Positions 34,609 to 43,496 of a DNA stretch of 64,000 nucleotides are shown piece by piece (positions within the stretch are counted from its first letter, which is position 1; each line of letters begins with the position of its first letter). Origin of the DNA: Microbacterium terregens (GTDB lineage: Bacteria > Actinomycetota > Actinomycetes > Actinomycetales > Microbacteriaceae). The DNA is taken from NCBI RefSeq assembly GCF_039534975.1, contig NZ_BAAAWH010000001.1:1240001-1304000 (forward strand). The letters run 5' to 3'. The notes beneath the pieces were generated by a model. That model did not search any database. It was given only the letters and a program-made list of their open reading frames with translations, and had not been told where the DNA came from. A program made the translations under genes and the position numbers.

Positions 34609-36719
34609 CGACGCGATCGCGCCTCCGCCCACTGATCACTCGACTCACGGTCCTCTTGCTCGCGGCGTCGCTGTTCGTGGCGGTTGAGACGACGGTGACG
34701 TCGGTCGAGCCGGCTGCAGCGGCGTCGGCGTCCGATTGGGATCCGGGCTACATCATTGACGACGCGATCTTCTACGAGTCGACCTCAATGACCGCACCCG
34801 CCGTTCAATCGTTTCTCAGCGGTCAGGTCAGCACGTGTCGTTCCGGCTATACGTGCCTCAAGGACTATCAACAGGTCACCGACAACCGCCCCGCCGACCG
34901 ATACTGCGACGGGTACTCGGGCGGCATCTGGGAGACCGCCGCGCAGATCATCGACAAAGTCGCGCGCTCCTGCGGGATCAGCCAACGCGTCCTTCTGGTC
35001 CTGCTCCAGAAGGAGCAGGGACTCGTCACCGCGACGGCGCCGTCGGCCTGGAACTATTCCGCGGCGATGGGGCAGGGGTGTCCCGACACTGCACCCTGCG
35101 ATCCGAACACGGCCGGGTTCTTTTACCAGGTGTACTACGCGGCCCGGCAGTTCGAGGTTTACCGCCTCAATCCGACGTCGTTCGCCTATCGCGAGCAACG
35201 CACCAACAACATTCTCTACAATCCCAACAGCGCGTGCGGCACCAAGAGCGTCTTCATCAACAACCAGGCGACGGCGGCACTGTATATATACACGCCGTAC
35301 ACGCCGAACACCGCCGCCCTGAACAACTTGTATGGCACCGGGGACGACTGTTCGTCGTACGGGAACCGCAACTTCTGGCGACTGTTCACGGACTGGTTCG
35401 GCAACCCGCGCACTTACGCGGTGCATCCGGGACTTGCCGGTTTCTACAACGATCGTGGGGGCGCAGGAGGTCCGATCGGTGCGCCGACGTCGTACCCCGT
35501 CTATCTGGAGGCAAACGGCCAAGGCTGGTACCAGCGCTTCTCGGGAGGAAACCTCTACGGGAGCAATTGGGGCGGCACTGTGTTCGTGGCCAACAACGTC
35601 ATCCTCGCCGAGTTCAATCGAAACGGAGGCCCGGGCGGGACCATGGGCTGGCCGAACGGTGAGCAGTCCTGCTCTACGGGAGTTCGTTGCTCGCAGTCGT
35701 TCCTGTACGCCTCGATCTCGACGACTCCCCGGTACGGCGCGCACATGGTCGGTGGCGGCCTGAACACCCACTGGCGATCCACGGGGGCAACCGACGGGTC
35801 GCTGGGTGCCGCCCTGAATGACGTCACATATCTGGTGACCAGCGCCGGACCCGGCTGGGTACAGAACTTCGAGCAGGGCGTGCTCGTCCAAAGTCAGTAC
35901 GGATTCCACGTGGTCCCCTACGGATCGATCCAGCAAACGTGGTCGGCATCTGGCGCCGGGGCCGGCTGGCTCGGTTGGCCGCGCGGGGCCGTAACCTGCG
36001 CTGCTGTCGGGTGCGCCCAACTGTTCGCGCAGGGAATCGTGACCTCCACCGACACGTGGGGCGCATACGGGATCTCGGGCGGCTTCGTCGCCGAGTGGGA
36101 GGCCCGTGGTGGCCTTGGCGGTCTCGGGGCGGCCCTCAACAACCTGAGCTTCACAGCAGCGAACGGGGGGGGATGGGCACAGAACTTCTCCACGGGCATC
36201 CTCGCGCAAAGCGGTGTAGGCAGTTTCGTCGTTCCTTATGGTCGTAGCCAGGGGGTGTGGACAGCCGCCGGAGGTCAATTCGGCTCTCTCGGATGGCCTC
36301 AATCCGCGCAGACCTGTGACAACACGGGATGCGGGCAGCAGTTCCAAACCGGGGCGATCACCGAGTCGACGTGGGGCGTGTACTCGACCTTCGGCGGGCT
36401 GGGCGCCGTGTGGCGAGCCGGCGGCGGTATGGCGGCCTACGGACCGGCGCTGAATAACATCCGATACTCCGCCGCGAATGGCGGCGGATGGGTGCAGCAC
36501 TTCGGCAACGGCGTGATCACGCAGAACCCGTCGGGTCTGGCCGTCTTCACCCAGTACGGACCCATTCTGACCACGTGGTATCAGTACGGCGCGGAGGCGA
36601 CATGGCTTGGCTGGCCGAGTGGGCCGCAGACATGCGACGCGAACGGATGCATCCAGCAGTACCAGAACGGTGTGGCCCGGTCAGATCCCCAGGGCGTAGT
36701 GACATTCCTGCCGGCGTGA
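34605..36719 (+). CDS. Secreted LGFP-repeat protein with lysozyme-like N-terminal domain
   Basis: A 704-residue exported protein with a signal peptide (about 1-40, ending near AAAASA). Residues ~45-265 form a cysteine-containing domain often annotated hemagglutinin-like. VLLVLLQKEQGLVTA and WNYSAAMGQGCPD recall lytic transglycosylase folds, where a Glu in a helix is catalytic. From about 275 the protein consists of seven or eight LGFP-type repeats of ~50 residues (GGPIGAPTSYPVY, GGTMGWPNGEQS, GAALNDVTYLV, GWLGWPRGAVTC, GSLGWPQSAQTC, GPALNNIRYSA, TWLGWPSGPQTC). LGFP repeats in corynebacteria bind the cell wall. It is co-translated with the lipoprotein. Confidence 0.82.
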   Translation: MTTRSRLRPLITRLTVLLLAASLFVAVETTVTSVEPAAAASASDWDPGYIIDDAIFYESTSMTAPAVQSFLSGQVSTCRSGYTCLKDYQQVTDNRPADRYCDGYSGGIWETAAQIIDKVARSCGISQRVLLVLLQKEQGLVTATAPSAWNYSAAMGQGCPDTAPCDPNTAGFFYQVYYAARQFEVYRLNPTSFAYREQRTNNILYNPNSACGTKSVFINNQATAALYIYTPYTPNTAALNNLYGTGDDCSSYGNRNFWRLFTDWFGNPRTYAVHPGLAGFYNDRGGAGGPIGAPTSYPVYLEANGQGWYQRFSGGNLYGSNWGGTVFVANNVILAEFNRNGGPGGTMGWPNGEQSCSTGVRCSQSFLYASISTTPRYGAHMVGGGLNTHWRSTGATDGSLGAALNDVTYLVTSAGPGWVQNFEQGVLVQSQYGFHVVPYGSIQQTWSASGAGAGWLGWPRGAVTCAAVGCAQLFAQGIVTSTDTWGAYGISGGFVAEWEARGGLGGLGAALNNLSFTAANGGGWAQNFSTGILAQSGVGSFVVPYGRSQGVWTAAGGQFGSLGWPQSAQTCDNTGCGQQFQTGAITESTWGVYSTFGGLGAVWRAGGGMAAYGPALNNIRYSAANGGGWVQHFGNGVITQNPSGLAVFTQYGPILTTWYQYGAEATWLGWPSGPQTCDANGCIQQYQNGVARSDPQGVVTFLPA

Positions 36720-36752
36720 TCGGTTCTGGGCCGGGTCGGTGACCAACAGTGA

Positions 36753-37949
36753 TTAGTACCCGACCGTCATCTCGGCTTCAACCACGCCGAGATTGGCCTC
36801 GTTCCCCGTCACACTGAAGCGAGCCCCTTGCCACAGGATGTGGGTGTCCACCTCGACCGTCGGCGAGGTGTTCGCGTTGACGAAGTACTCTCCGACAGCC
36901 AGGTTCAGGCTCTCGATGTGGTAATCCATGTGGTGCGTGCCGCGTGCCAGCGGTGGGAGGGTTGCGCTCAGTCGGTCCGTGTTCGAAGCGAGCACCATCT
37001 GCCCCATCGATGTGTCGATACTGAAACCGGTCATCCACTCCGGGCAGTCCACGTCCGCGTTCACGTGGATGCGGATCGTCATAGGGCCACCCGACGCGAA
37101 CGTGTCAGCGGCCGCTCCGTCTGCCGTGAGGGTCTCGATCGCGATGACCTCCAGCGCTTTGGTGCGCAACTCGGCTTCGAGCGTCTCTCCGACACGCTTG
37201 CCCTCCATGACATCTCGCAGCGCCGAAAGCCCACCGCTGACGTCGCCCGCATAGACCACGGCACCGTCCTTGAGGACAAAGGCCGTGTCGCACAGCTCCG
37301 AGACTTGTGAGGCCGCGTGGCTTACGAGCACAATGGTGCGGCCCTCTTGCTGGAACTGCTTGATGCGGTCCATGCATTTGCGCTGGAACGCCTCGTCGCC
37401 GACGGCGAGCACCTCGTCGACGAGCAGGATGTCGGGATCCGTGTGAACCGCCACGGCGAAGGCCAGACGCATGTACATGCCAGAGGAGTAGAACTTCACC
37501 TGGTTGTCGATGAACTCGCCGATGCCCGAAAAGCGCACGATCTCGTCGTAGCGCTCATCCGTCTCGGTCTTTGTCAGGCCGAGGATCGCCGCGTTGAGGT
37601 ACACATTCTCGCGGCCGCTGAGATCGGGGTGGAAGCCGGCGCCCAGCTCGAGCAGGGCCGCGATGCGACCGCGGTGGCTTACGCTTCCGGTGTCGGGCGA
37701 GAGGATCCCACCGATCAGCTTCAGCAGGGTGCTCTTGCCCGAGCCATTGGCGCCGAGCAGCCCGACCGTCGTGCCCGCCTTGATCGACAGAGACACGTTG
37801 TCGATGGCGCGATACTGACGGCGCTGATCGCGGTGCCGGGCGAAGCCGACCAGACGATCCTTGAGGGAGTTGTCTTTGCGAATCGTGAAGGTCTTGGAAA
37901 CCCTGTCGAAGCGTACGACTTCGGGAGCGGTCACAGGTGCGGTCGTCAT
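36753..37949 (-). CDS. Polysaccharide ABC exporter ATPase (Wzt) with carbohydrate-binding tail
   Basis: A 398-residue ATPase for a lipid-linked polysaccharide exporter. The ABC domain has Walker A GLLGANGSGKST, signature YSSGMYMRLAFA, and Walker B DILLVDEVLAVGDEAF, followed by the SHAASQ switch. Residues ~265-398 are a beta-rich domain like the Wzt C-terminal module that recognises the finished chain end in O-antigen systems. The ATG lies one base after the stop of the permease gene, so both are one unit. Its long tail contrasts with the short ATPase at 63237-63977, suggesting different cargo polymers. An upstream open frame overlaps the permease gene and was rejected. Confidence 0.92.
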   Translation of the reverse strand: MTTAPVTAPEVVRFDRVSKTFTIRKDNSLKDRLVGFARHRDQRRQYRAIDNVSLSIKAGTTVGLLGANGSGKSTLLKLIGGILSPDTGSVSHRGRIAALLELGAGFHPDLSGRENVYLNAAILGLTKTETDERYDEIVRFSGIGEFIDNQVKFYSSGMYMRLAFAVAVHTDPDILLVDEVLAVGDEAFQRKCMDRIKQFQQEGRTIVLVSHAASQVSELCDTAFVLKDGAVVYAGDVSGGLSALRDVMEGKRVGETLEAELRTKALEVIAIETLTADGAAADTFASGGPMTIRIHVNADVDCPEWMTGFSIDTSMGQMVLASNTDRLSATLPPLARGTHHMDYHIESLNLAVGEYFVNANTSPTVEVDTHILWQGARFSVTGNEANLGVVEAEMTVGY

Positions 37950-37950
37950 G

Positions 37951-38862
37951 TCAAAGCTCCTGAGCGAGGTTGCCCTGCATGCGCTGGAAGGCCAGATGAG
38001 ACAACAGCAGCACCACGAGCCCGATCGCACCGGCGATCGCCATTCTCAGGGCGAGGTCCGGCGGATAGTCCGCGGGCGTGCCGGCGCCCCACATGGTCTT
38101 GTGGAACCCGAGCACTGCGAGCGTGAGCGGGTTGTTGGTATAGACCTCGAGCAGCCAGGCGGGCAGGTTGAACTCCTCGATGACACCGGCGACCATCTGC
38201 CACGAGTAGACGATGGGTGAGCCCCACATCATCAGGACGAGCAGGATCTCAGTGAGGTACTGGATGTCGCGCAGATAGACGTTCATCGCCGACAGGAGCA
38301 GGCCGATGGCAAGCACGTAGACGAGGACCAGGAAGACGGATGGCAGGAAGTACACCAGTCCGGTGGGGTCGGGCCACTGCTGCAGCAGCACGATCGCGCC
38401 CACGAGCACCACAAGCTGCATTGCGAACATGAAGATCGCACCGCCGATGGCAGCGAGCGGGAAGATCTCGCGCGGGAGATAGATCTTCTTGACCAGGCCC
38501 GCATTGCCGACGATCGACCCGGCGGCGGCTCCGATCGAGTCGGCGAACAGCATGTAGATCGTCAGCCCCGAGAACACGTAGATGCCGAACCCGTCGATCC
38601 CCTTGGCCGCCCCCAGCACCTGACCCAGGACCACGTAGTACACCGCGAGCATGATGAGCGGCTTGATCAGCGACCAGAGAAACCCCAGGAAGCTGCCGCG
38701 GTAGCGGACCTCGAGGTCGCGTCGCGTCAGGAGCAGCAGAAGCTGGCGGTTCGCGTAGATCTCGCGCACCTTGCGGGGCAACGCGGACAGCCTGGTATCA
38801 GTGGTGCCTATGGAGACCATCGGCAGCGCGTCGAGGCGAGCGAAGCGCTCCTCCACCGTCAT
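37951..38862 (-). CDS. Polysaccharide ABC exporter permease (Wzm)
   Basis: A 303-residue membrane subunit of the ABC-2 type. After a ~50-residue cytoplasmic start, LTRRDLEVRYRGSFLGFLWSL is the amphipathic gating helix typical of Wzm/TagG proteins. About six membrane helices follow, with SIVGNAGLVKKIYLPREIFP as the coupling region to the ATPase. With the ATPase encoded one base downstream it moves a lipid-linked polymer across the membrane. A TATATT box about 45 bases upstream of the ATG overlaps the promoter of the divergent SDR gene. Confidence 0.9.
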   Translation of the reverse strand: MTVEERFARLDALPMVSIGTTDTRLSALPRKVREIYANRQLLLLLTRRDLEVRYRGSFLGFLWSLIKPLIMLAVYYVVLGQVLGAAKGIDGFGIYVFSGLTIYMLFADSIGAAAGSIVGNAGLVKKIYLPREIFPLAAIGGAIFMFAMQLVVLVGAIVLLQQWPDPTGLVYFLPSVFLVLVYVLAIGLLLSAMNVYLRDIQYLTEILLVLMMWGSPIVYSWQMVAGVIEEFNLPAWLLEVYTNNPLTLAVLGFHKTMWGAGTPADYPPDLALRMAIAGAIGLVVLLLSHLAFQRMQGNLAQEL

Positions 38863-38901
38863 CGCGCGCCTCGGGTTGGGCAGGGTGAAATCACAGGAAC
38901 G

Positions 38902-38909
38902 AATATACT
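38902..38909. promoter_or_regulatory. Overlapping divergent -10 boxes
   Basis: AATATACT reads TATACT on the plus strand (38904-38909, 9 bases before the SDR start) and TATATT on the minus strand (38907-38902, upstream of the permease gene). The two promoters share six of the eight bases, so polymerase could occupy only one side at a time. Confidence 0.5.
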
Positions 38910-38918
38910 TGGCCTACC

Positions 38919-39788
38919 ATGGCAAACCCCTCTGAACGATTGTCCGTGCTGGTCACCGGGGCGGCAGGATACGTCGGCCGTCACGTGGTCACCGCGCTCC
39001 TCGAGCGGGGATACGAAGTCGTCGCGGTCGTGCGCCCGGGTGCCGCGGGTCGTGTCGATTCGCGCGCGCGAATCGTGGAGATCGACGTTCTTGCCCCCGA
39101 CGTCGACCCCGCCGGATTACTCTCCGAAAACATCGGCGCCGTCGTCCACCTCGCTTGGCAGGACGGGTTCACGCACAACGCCGCCTCGCACATGTTGCGC
39201 CTCTCCGATCACTTCCGGCTGCTCACCGGCTTCGCGGCAGCCGGTGTTCCTCGTCTCGCTGTGCTCGGCACGATGCACGAGGTGGGCTATTGGGAGGGTG
39301 CGATCGATGCGGACACGCCCACCAACCCTCGGTCACTGTATGGGGTGGCGAAGGACGCTCTTCGGCGCTCCCTCACGCTCGCCGTGCCTGAAACCACCGA
39401 GCTCGCGTGGCTGCGCTGCTACTACATTTTCGGCGACGATCGGAACAACAGCTCGATCTTCACTCGGCTACTCGAAGCGGTGGACGCAGGCAGGCCCACA
39501 ATGCCCTTCACCACCGGCAAGAACCGATACGACTTCATCGATGTCGCCGAGCTCGCGGATCAGATCGCAGTTGTTTCCACCACGCCGGGTGTCACCGGCG
39601 TGATCAACTGCAGTTCCGGTATACCAGTCAGTCTCGCCGAGCAGGTCGAGGGCTTCATCGCCGAGAACCAGCTTCCGATTCGCTTGGAGTACGGGGCCTT
39701 CCCTGACCGCGCCTACGACTCACCTGCGGTGTGGGGCGACGCCACCCGTGTCGCCGAGCTGATGGCGAGCCGGCCCGGCGGAGCCTGA
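38919..39788 (+). CDS. NAD(P)-dependent sugar reductase (extended SDR), RmlD/Tll-like role likely
   Basis: A 289-residue extended short-chain dehydrogenase: nucleotide site VLVTGAAGYVGRHV, VVHLAWQ, and catalytic YxxxK with Tyr141 and Lys145 in SLYGVAKDALRRS; Thr118 in LGTMHEVG is the usual Ser/Thr position. It is next to the RmlC-like epimerase gene. The pair would take dTDP-4-keto-6-deoxyglucose to a dTDP-6-deoxy-L-sugar, with this protein reducing C4. A standard RmlD has a different N-terminus and is not found in the window, so this is the best reductase candidate, giving L-rhamnose or 6-deoxy-L-talose. The reaction is inferred from context. Confidence 0.72.
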   Translation: MANPSERLSVLVTGAAGYVGRHVVTALLERGYEVVAVVRPGAAGRVDSRARIVEIDVLAPDVDPAGLLSENIGAVVHLAWQDGFTHNAASHMLRLSDHFRLLTGFAAAGVPRLAVLGTMHEVGYWEGAIDADTPTNPRSLYGVAKDALRRSLTLAVPETTELAWLRCYYIFGDDRNNSSIFTRLLEAVDAGRPTMPFTTGKNRYDFIDVAELADQIAVVSTTPGVTGVINCSSGIPVSLAEQVEGFIAENQLPIRLEYGAFPDRAYDSPAVWGDATRVAELMASRPGGA

Positions 39789-39822
39789 ACGGCGTCGATT
39801 CCGGCGCGGATGCCGCGCCCGG

Positions 39823-39828
39823 TATGCT
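39823..39828 (+). promoter_or_regulatory. -10 box of the RmlC-like gene
   Basis: TATGCT, 8 bases before the ATG. Confidence 0.4.
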
Positions 39829-39836
39829 GGGCGGCG

Positions 39837-40409
39837 ATGTCTATGCTCTATGGAAAGCAGCTGCGCGCACACGCGACCCCCATCCCGGGCTTGCTCCTGG
39901 TCGATCTGCCGGTCTTCGGTGACAACCGAGGGTGGTTCAAGGAGAATTGGCAGCGCGCGAAGATGCTGGCCATCGGCTTGCCCGACTTCGGGCCGGTGCA
40001 GAACAACATCTCGTTCAACGATGCGGCAGGCACCACGCGCGGCATCCACGCTGAGCCCTGGGACAAATTCATCTCGATCGCCTGCGGCAGCGTTTTCGGC
40101 GCGTGGGTGGACCTGCGTTCCGGCGACAGTTTCGGACAGGTGTTCACCGCCGAGCTGGATCCCGCGACGGCGATCTACGTTCCGCGGGGTGTCGGGAACT
40201 CCTACCAGACCCTCGAACCGAATACGGCATACACCTATTTGGTGAACGACCATTGGAGCGAGGCAGCGCAGAGCGACTACACGTTCCTCAATCTCGCGGA
40301 CGAAGAGATCGCAATCCCGTGGCCCATCGCGCTCGCAGAGGCAGAACTTTCCGAGAAGGACCAGACGCACCCGAGTTTGGCAGACGTCGCCGCCGCGCGG
40401 CGATCCTGA
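39837..40409 (+). CDS. rmlC: dTDP-4-dehydrorhamnose 3,5-epimerase family protein
   Basis: A 190-residue cupin enzyme of the RmlC family. It has FGDNRGWFKENW at the substrate site, the catalytic-region histidine His71 in TTRGIHAEPWDKFIS, FGAWVDLRSGDSFG, and a YVPRGVGNSYQTL segment with YTYLVNDHWS, where the second catalytic Tyr lies. The RGIHAEPWDKF form is that of the actinobacterial proteins in which RmlC is usually fused to RmlD; here it stands alone after a separate SDR gene. It should epimerise C3 and C5 of dTDP-4-keto-6-deoxyglucose. The ATG opens MSMLYGKQL. It ends 3 bases from the stop of a convergent gene. Confidence 0.87.
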   Translation: MSMLYGKQLRAHATPIPGLLLVDLPVFGDNRGWFKENWQRAKMLAIGLPDFGPVQNNISFNDAAGTTRGIHAEPWDKFISIACGSVFGAWVDLRSGDSFGQVFTAELDPATAIYVPRGVGNSYQTLEPNTAYTYLVNDHWSEAAQSDYTFLNLADEEIAIPWPIALAEAELSEKDQTHPSLADVAAARRS

Positions 40410-40412
40410 CGG

Positions 40413-41789
40413 CTACTCCCCGCGCTCGGCATCCATGGCCGCGCACTGGGTCTCGCTCGTGAGCGGACCCGGCGGCAGCGGGTGAGCGAGGCCCGCCTTG
40501 CCGATCGCGAAGACACCGACCGCGAGGGCCACCGCGACCACCAAGGCGGCCACGATTGCGGCGCGTGGGGCTGTGGGGCGCAGCGTGGGAGGCAGAACCG
40601 TGAGCAGGCCGACGATTCCGACGAGGACCAGCGGAAGCGCGAACCTGGTCTCGGGTGTCGACAGCACGAGCGTGCCGAGCGCCCCGATCCAGAAGCCGAC
40701 GAGCGCGAGCGCGTTCAGGAGCGGGCCGCGCTGTGCTCTCAAGGTGACGGCTTGCCAGATGAGCGCGACAACACCGAATGCCGACAACCCAACGACCACG
40801 AACGTCATCAGGCTCGTCCCGCCGCCGGGCGGATGCTCCATGGGTGTGGCGAAGGACCACTGGAGGCTCGCCCCGGCCTTCTGGCTGAAGAACCAGAGCG
40901 AGTGCGGCAGGTGGCTTATCGCAGAGGACAGGACGCCGACGGGGCTCGTCGGCTCGACGTCCCCCGCGAGTAGTCGAGCGTAGGCCGGGTCGCAATACCA
41001 CTGTTGAGGGTGACGGTCCGCGAACGCCACGGTGTCGTATCTGACGGCGAAGGCGGCTTGCGCGGACTGCACCTGGAGGAGGTACGACGTCGCAACGGGA
41101 CTGAGGCTGAGCGAGCTGAGTGTGGTGATGTTGAAGACGAACTGCGGAAGGAGGCCGACGGCGGCGCCGGGCACCGCCCACAGTACGAGGCGCGGACGGG
41201 CGATCAGAAGGACGACAGCCGCTATGGCGACCGGAGCCAGGTATGAAGGCCGAAGATTGAGCGCGACGGCTAAGGAGAGACCGCTGAGGGCTATCGTCCA
41301 CCAGCGACGACTAGAGGCCAGCCCTAGGAAGCCCGCCAGAGCGAGCCCGGCCGACCAGACGTCGAGGTGAGGATACCGGGCGAAGCCCGAGAGGACCACG
41401 CCCCCGGCGAGCGCGGAGAACCAGATGCGAATGACCAACCCGCCCGGCGTGATGAGCCCGGCGATGCGGGGAAGCAGGATGACGCAGATGACGCTGGCCA
41501 GAAGCGAGTTCCAGACGAGCACGGTCCAGACTGCCGTGCTCGGCCCCAAGATCGTCGTAGCGAGGGCGGGCGGGAGGTAGACGATCGAGGAGAGGACGCC
41601 GCGGATTTGGAGGACCCCAGCGTCGGAGACGTTGCCACCTGTCAGCAACGCGATCGGCGCGCCCCAGTACTGAACGGCGTCGTATAGGAACGCCTGGGCG
41701 GGCCCGTGCACCCACTGCAGGGCGAAGACGACGAGTCCGGCGACCAGGGTGTGCGGGAATCGCCGAGCGGCTCCAGCGTCGTCGGGCAT
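40413..41789 (-). CDS. Polytopic membrane protein, family A (copy 1), GT-C-like
   Basis: A 458-residue membrane protein with about 11 helices, not matching a family I can name. It is clearly paralogous to the protein at 43489-44874: both share FLYDAVQYWG-type first loop, AVRYDTVAFADRHPQQWYCDPAYA, WSFATPMEHPPG, LVLSTPETRFALPLVLVGI, and a short C-terminal tail with one Cys after LPPGP. An acidic residue in the first outside loop is a hallmark of GT-C glycosyltransferases, which use polyprenyl-phosphate sugars; this is inference. The second ATG was chosen because AGGAG lies 6 bases before it. It is divergent from the family B gene. Confidence 0.7.
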   Translation of the reverse strand: MPDDAGAARRFPHTLVAGLVVFALQWVHGPAQAFLYDAVQYWGAPIALLTGGNVSDAGVLQIRGVLSSIVYLPPALATTILGPSTAVWTVLVWNSLLASVICVILLPRIAGLITPGGLVIRIWFSALAGGVVLSGFARYPHLDVWSAGLALAGFLGLASSRRWWTIALSGLSLAVALNLRPSYLAPVAIAAVVLLIARPRLVLWAVPGAAVGLLPQFVFNITTLSSLSLSPVATSYLLQVQSAQAAFAVRYDTVAFADRHPQQWYCDPAYARLLAGDVEPTSPVGVLSSAISHLPHSLWFFSQKAGASLQWSFATPMEHPPGGGTSLMTFVVVGLSAFGVVALIWQAVTLRAQRGPLLNALALVGFWIGALGTLVLSTPETRFALPLVLVGIVGLLTVLPPTLRPTAPRAAIVAALVVAVALAVGVFAIGKAGLAHPLPPGPLTSETQCAAMDAERGE

Positions 41790-41818
41790 CCACATCTCCT
41801 CTCGTCCGCGCTCACGAA

Positions 41819-41824
41819 AGACTA
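41819..41824 (-). promoter_or_regulatory. Candidate -10 box for family A copy 1
   Basis: TAGTCT on the minus strand, 29 bases before the chosen ATG and upstream of the AGGAG site. The rest of the ~230-base divergent region holds no clear operator. Confidence 0.35.
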
Positions 41825-42023
41825 TCCGGCCGCTCAGCGGTCACTGTGCGAGCCGTGGTTCGCGCGTGGAGCAGTCGCCGTTTGGGGGTGCGCGTCGCGT
41901 CTGGCAGACTGGCACGTTGTGATTCACGATCCCGAACGCGCGGGCCGCGCCAGGCGCTCCGAGGCGTGGCACGCCGGTACTGTCGTCGTCGACGATGCAC
42001 GTCCCATCCCGAAGGCTGATGAA

Positions 42024-43496
42024 GTGTCGTCCCTGTCCTCGTCCCCAACCGTCACGTCCGCGGTTAGCCGCTTTCCGTGGCTGCATCCGGCGCTGATCGT
42101 CGTCGGCGCGCTCGTCGCGTTCGCCATGCACTTCCGCCCGTGGGAGGGCGCATTCCTGGAGGAATGGCCTCTGGCCGAATTGTGGATGGACAGGGGAGGC
42201 TTTGCTTTCGCCGCCAACTACTTTGAGTGGTCACTGAGTCGCCCTCTCCACCTCGTGCCGACGGCGCTCGGCTTGGCGATCACCGGCGGGGCCCCCTGGG
42301 GGATCTTCCTCGTGCTCGGCGTCGTCGCCGCCGGTCAATTCCTGGCAGTGGTCTGGGCCCTGCGCACTCTGAGCAGGTCCTTCTGGATCAGCGGCGCCGT
42401 CGCGCTGTTCATCGCGCTGCACCCGCTGTGGCCCGGTGGCTTCCTGCAGCGCTTCCTCCCGGCCCAGACGGCGGCGCTCGCTCTCATCCTCGCCGCCGGA
42501 CTGCTGATCCGCTGGTTGCAGCAGGGTCGCGTGCGATGGATCGTGTGGACGGCCGTCACGCTCGCTCTCGGAATGTCGTGCTATCCCGGACCGGCGGTCG
42601 CTGCACCTCTCATGGCGGTGGTCGTCGCACTGGCCGTGCAGGCGTCCTGGCCCCGCCGTGTCATCGCGGTCGTGGTGGTGACGGGTGCATCTGCTGTCGT
42701 GACCGTGTACTCGCTGGTGATTGCGAGGCTCCTCGTGCCCGGTGGGGCAACCTACGAGGCGGGGAACTTCGCCGCCGGATCCGTCGGCGGCGCGCGCGAC
42801 ATCGTGGCGCACGTCGGGACGGTGTTGCTGGGGCAGGGGCTTCTCGTCGTGGCGGGGGTGCTCGCCATCGCCGCCCTCGGCGGGGTCCTGGCGCTGACGG
42901 GATCGATCCCGCACTGGGCAGGATGGCTCATGACAGGCACCGCAGTCGTCAGCCCTGTCTGCACAGTCGTCTTCTTCGGCAACCTGGCGTGGCTGCAGGA
43001 TATCGAGCGTGTGGCTTATGCGACCTCCCTCGGCCTCGGAATAGCCCTGCTCGTGTGGCCGATGATGTCGATCGGGCGCCGACCGAGGTTCGAGGCTGTG
43101 ATCGCGGCCGTGCTGGTGCTGTTCACCCTTCTCGGAGCCGTGCGCGGTGTCCAGCACTGGCAGCCATACATCGCCCTGCAGCACCAGCTCTTCGCCGAGC
43201 TCGCCCCTGTGGTCCACGAGGCCGAGGGGGATGAGATCGTCATCGTCGTCGACCATTCGGGCACATACGGGTCGGAGTACACGCTCCCGCAGTATTACGT
43301 CAGTTCGGCATCGCACATCATGAACGACGACGCGACCCGAGTGTGGCTGTGCTACCTGCCCGAAGACCCGGCTCTCGCAGGCGCGGCGCCGTGCGATCCT
43401 AAAGACACCGGCGATGAGATGCGTCTCGTGAACTCGTTCAGCGTCCCTGCGGGAGACGTCGACATCTACATCGGCGTCCCGGGGTCGGATGACTGA
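42024..43496 (+). CDS. Polytopic membrane protein, family B (copy 1), GT-C-like
   Basis: A 490-residue protein with about 11-12 helices and a ~100-residue C-terminal outside domain. It is paralogous to the protein at 48244-49707: shared HFRPWEGAFLEEWPLAE loop after helix 1, NYFEWSLSRPLHLVP, ALHPLWPGGFLQRFLPAQTA, YPGPAVAAPLMA, and tail motifs VVVDHSGTYG, WLCYLPEDP and CDPKDTGDEMRL. The paired acidic residues in the first loop fit a GT-C glycosyltransferase that uses a lipid-linked sugar outside the cell; this remains inference. The GTG has GAAGG 8 bases upstream and gives a length equal to the paralogue. Its stop overlaps the next gene by 8 bases. Confidence 0.7.
   Translation: MSSLSSSPTVTSAVSRFPWLHPALIVVGALVAFAMHFRPWEGAFLEEWPLAELWMDRGGFAFAANYFEWSLSRPLHLVPTALGLAITGGAPWGIFLVLGVVAAGQFLAVVWALRTLSRSFWISGAVALFIALHPLWPGGFLQRFLPAQTAALALILAAGLLIRWLQQGRVRWIVWTAVTLALGMSCYPGPAVAAPLMAVVVALAVQASWPRRVIAVVVVTGASAVVTVYSLVIARLLVPGGATYEAGNFAAGSVGGARDIVAHVGTVLLGQGLLVVAGVLAIAALGGVLALTGSIPHWAGWLMTGTAVVSPVCTVVFFGNLAWLQDIERVAYATSLGLGIALLVWPMMSIGRRPRFEAVIAAVLVLFTLLGAVRGVQHWQPYIALQHQLFAELAPVVHEAEGDEIVIVVDHSGTYGSEYTLPQYYVSSASHIMNDDATRVWLCYLPEDPALAGAAPCDPKDTGDEMRLVNSFSVPAGDVDIYIGVPGSDD

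Noticed and set aside
35430..36719. Repeats in the LGFP protein as possible DNA-level duplication
   Set aside because: The repeats are protein motifs with diverged DNA, so they are old domain repeats and not recent tandem copies.
41706..42023. A longer start for the family B protein copy 1
   Set aside because: It would overlap the divergent family A gene and add ~106 residues with no match in the paralogue; the GTG with GAAGG upstream gives matching lengths.
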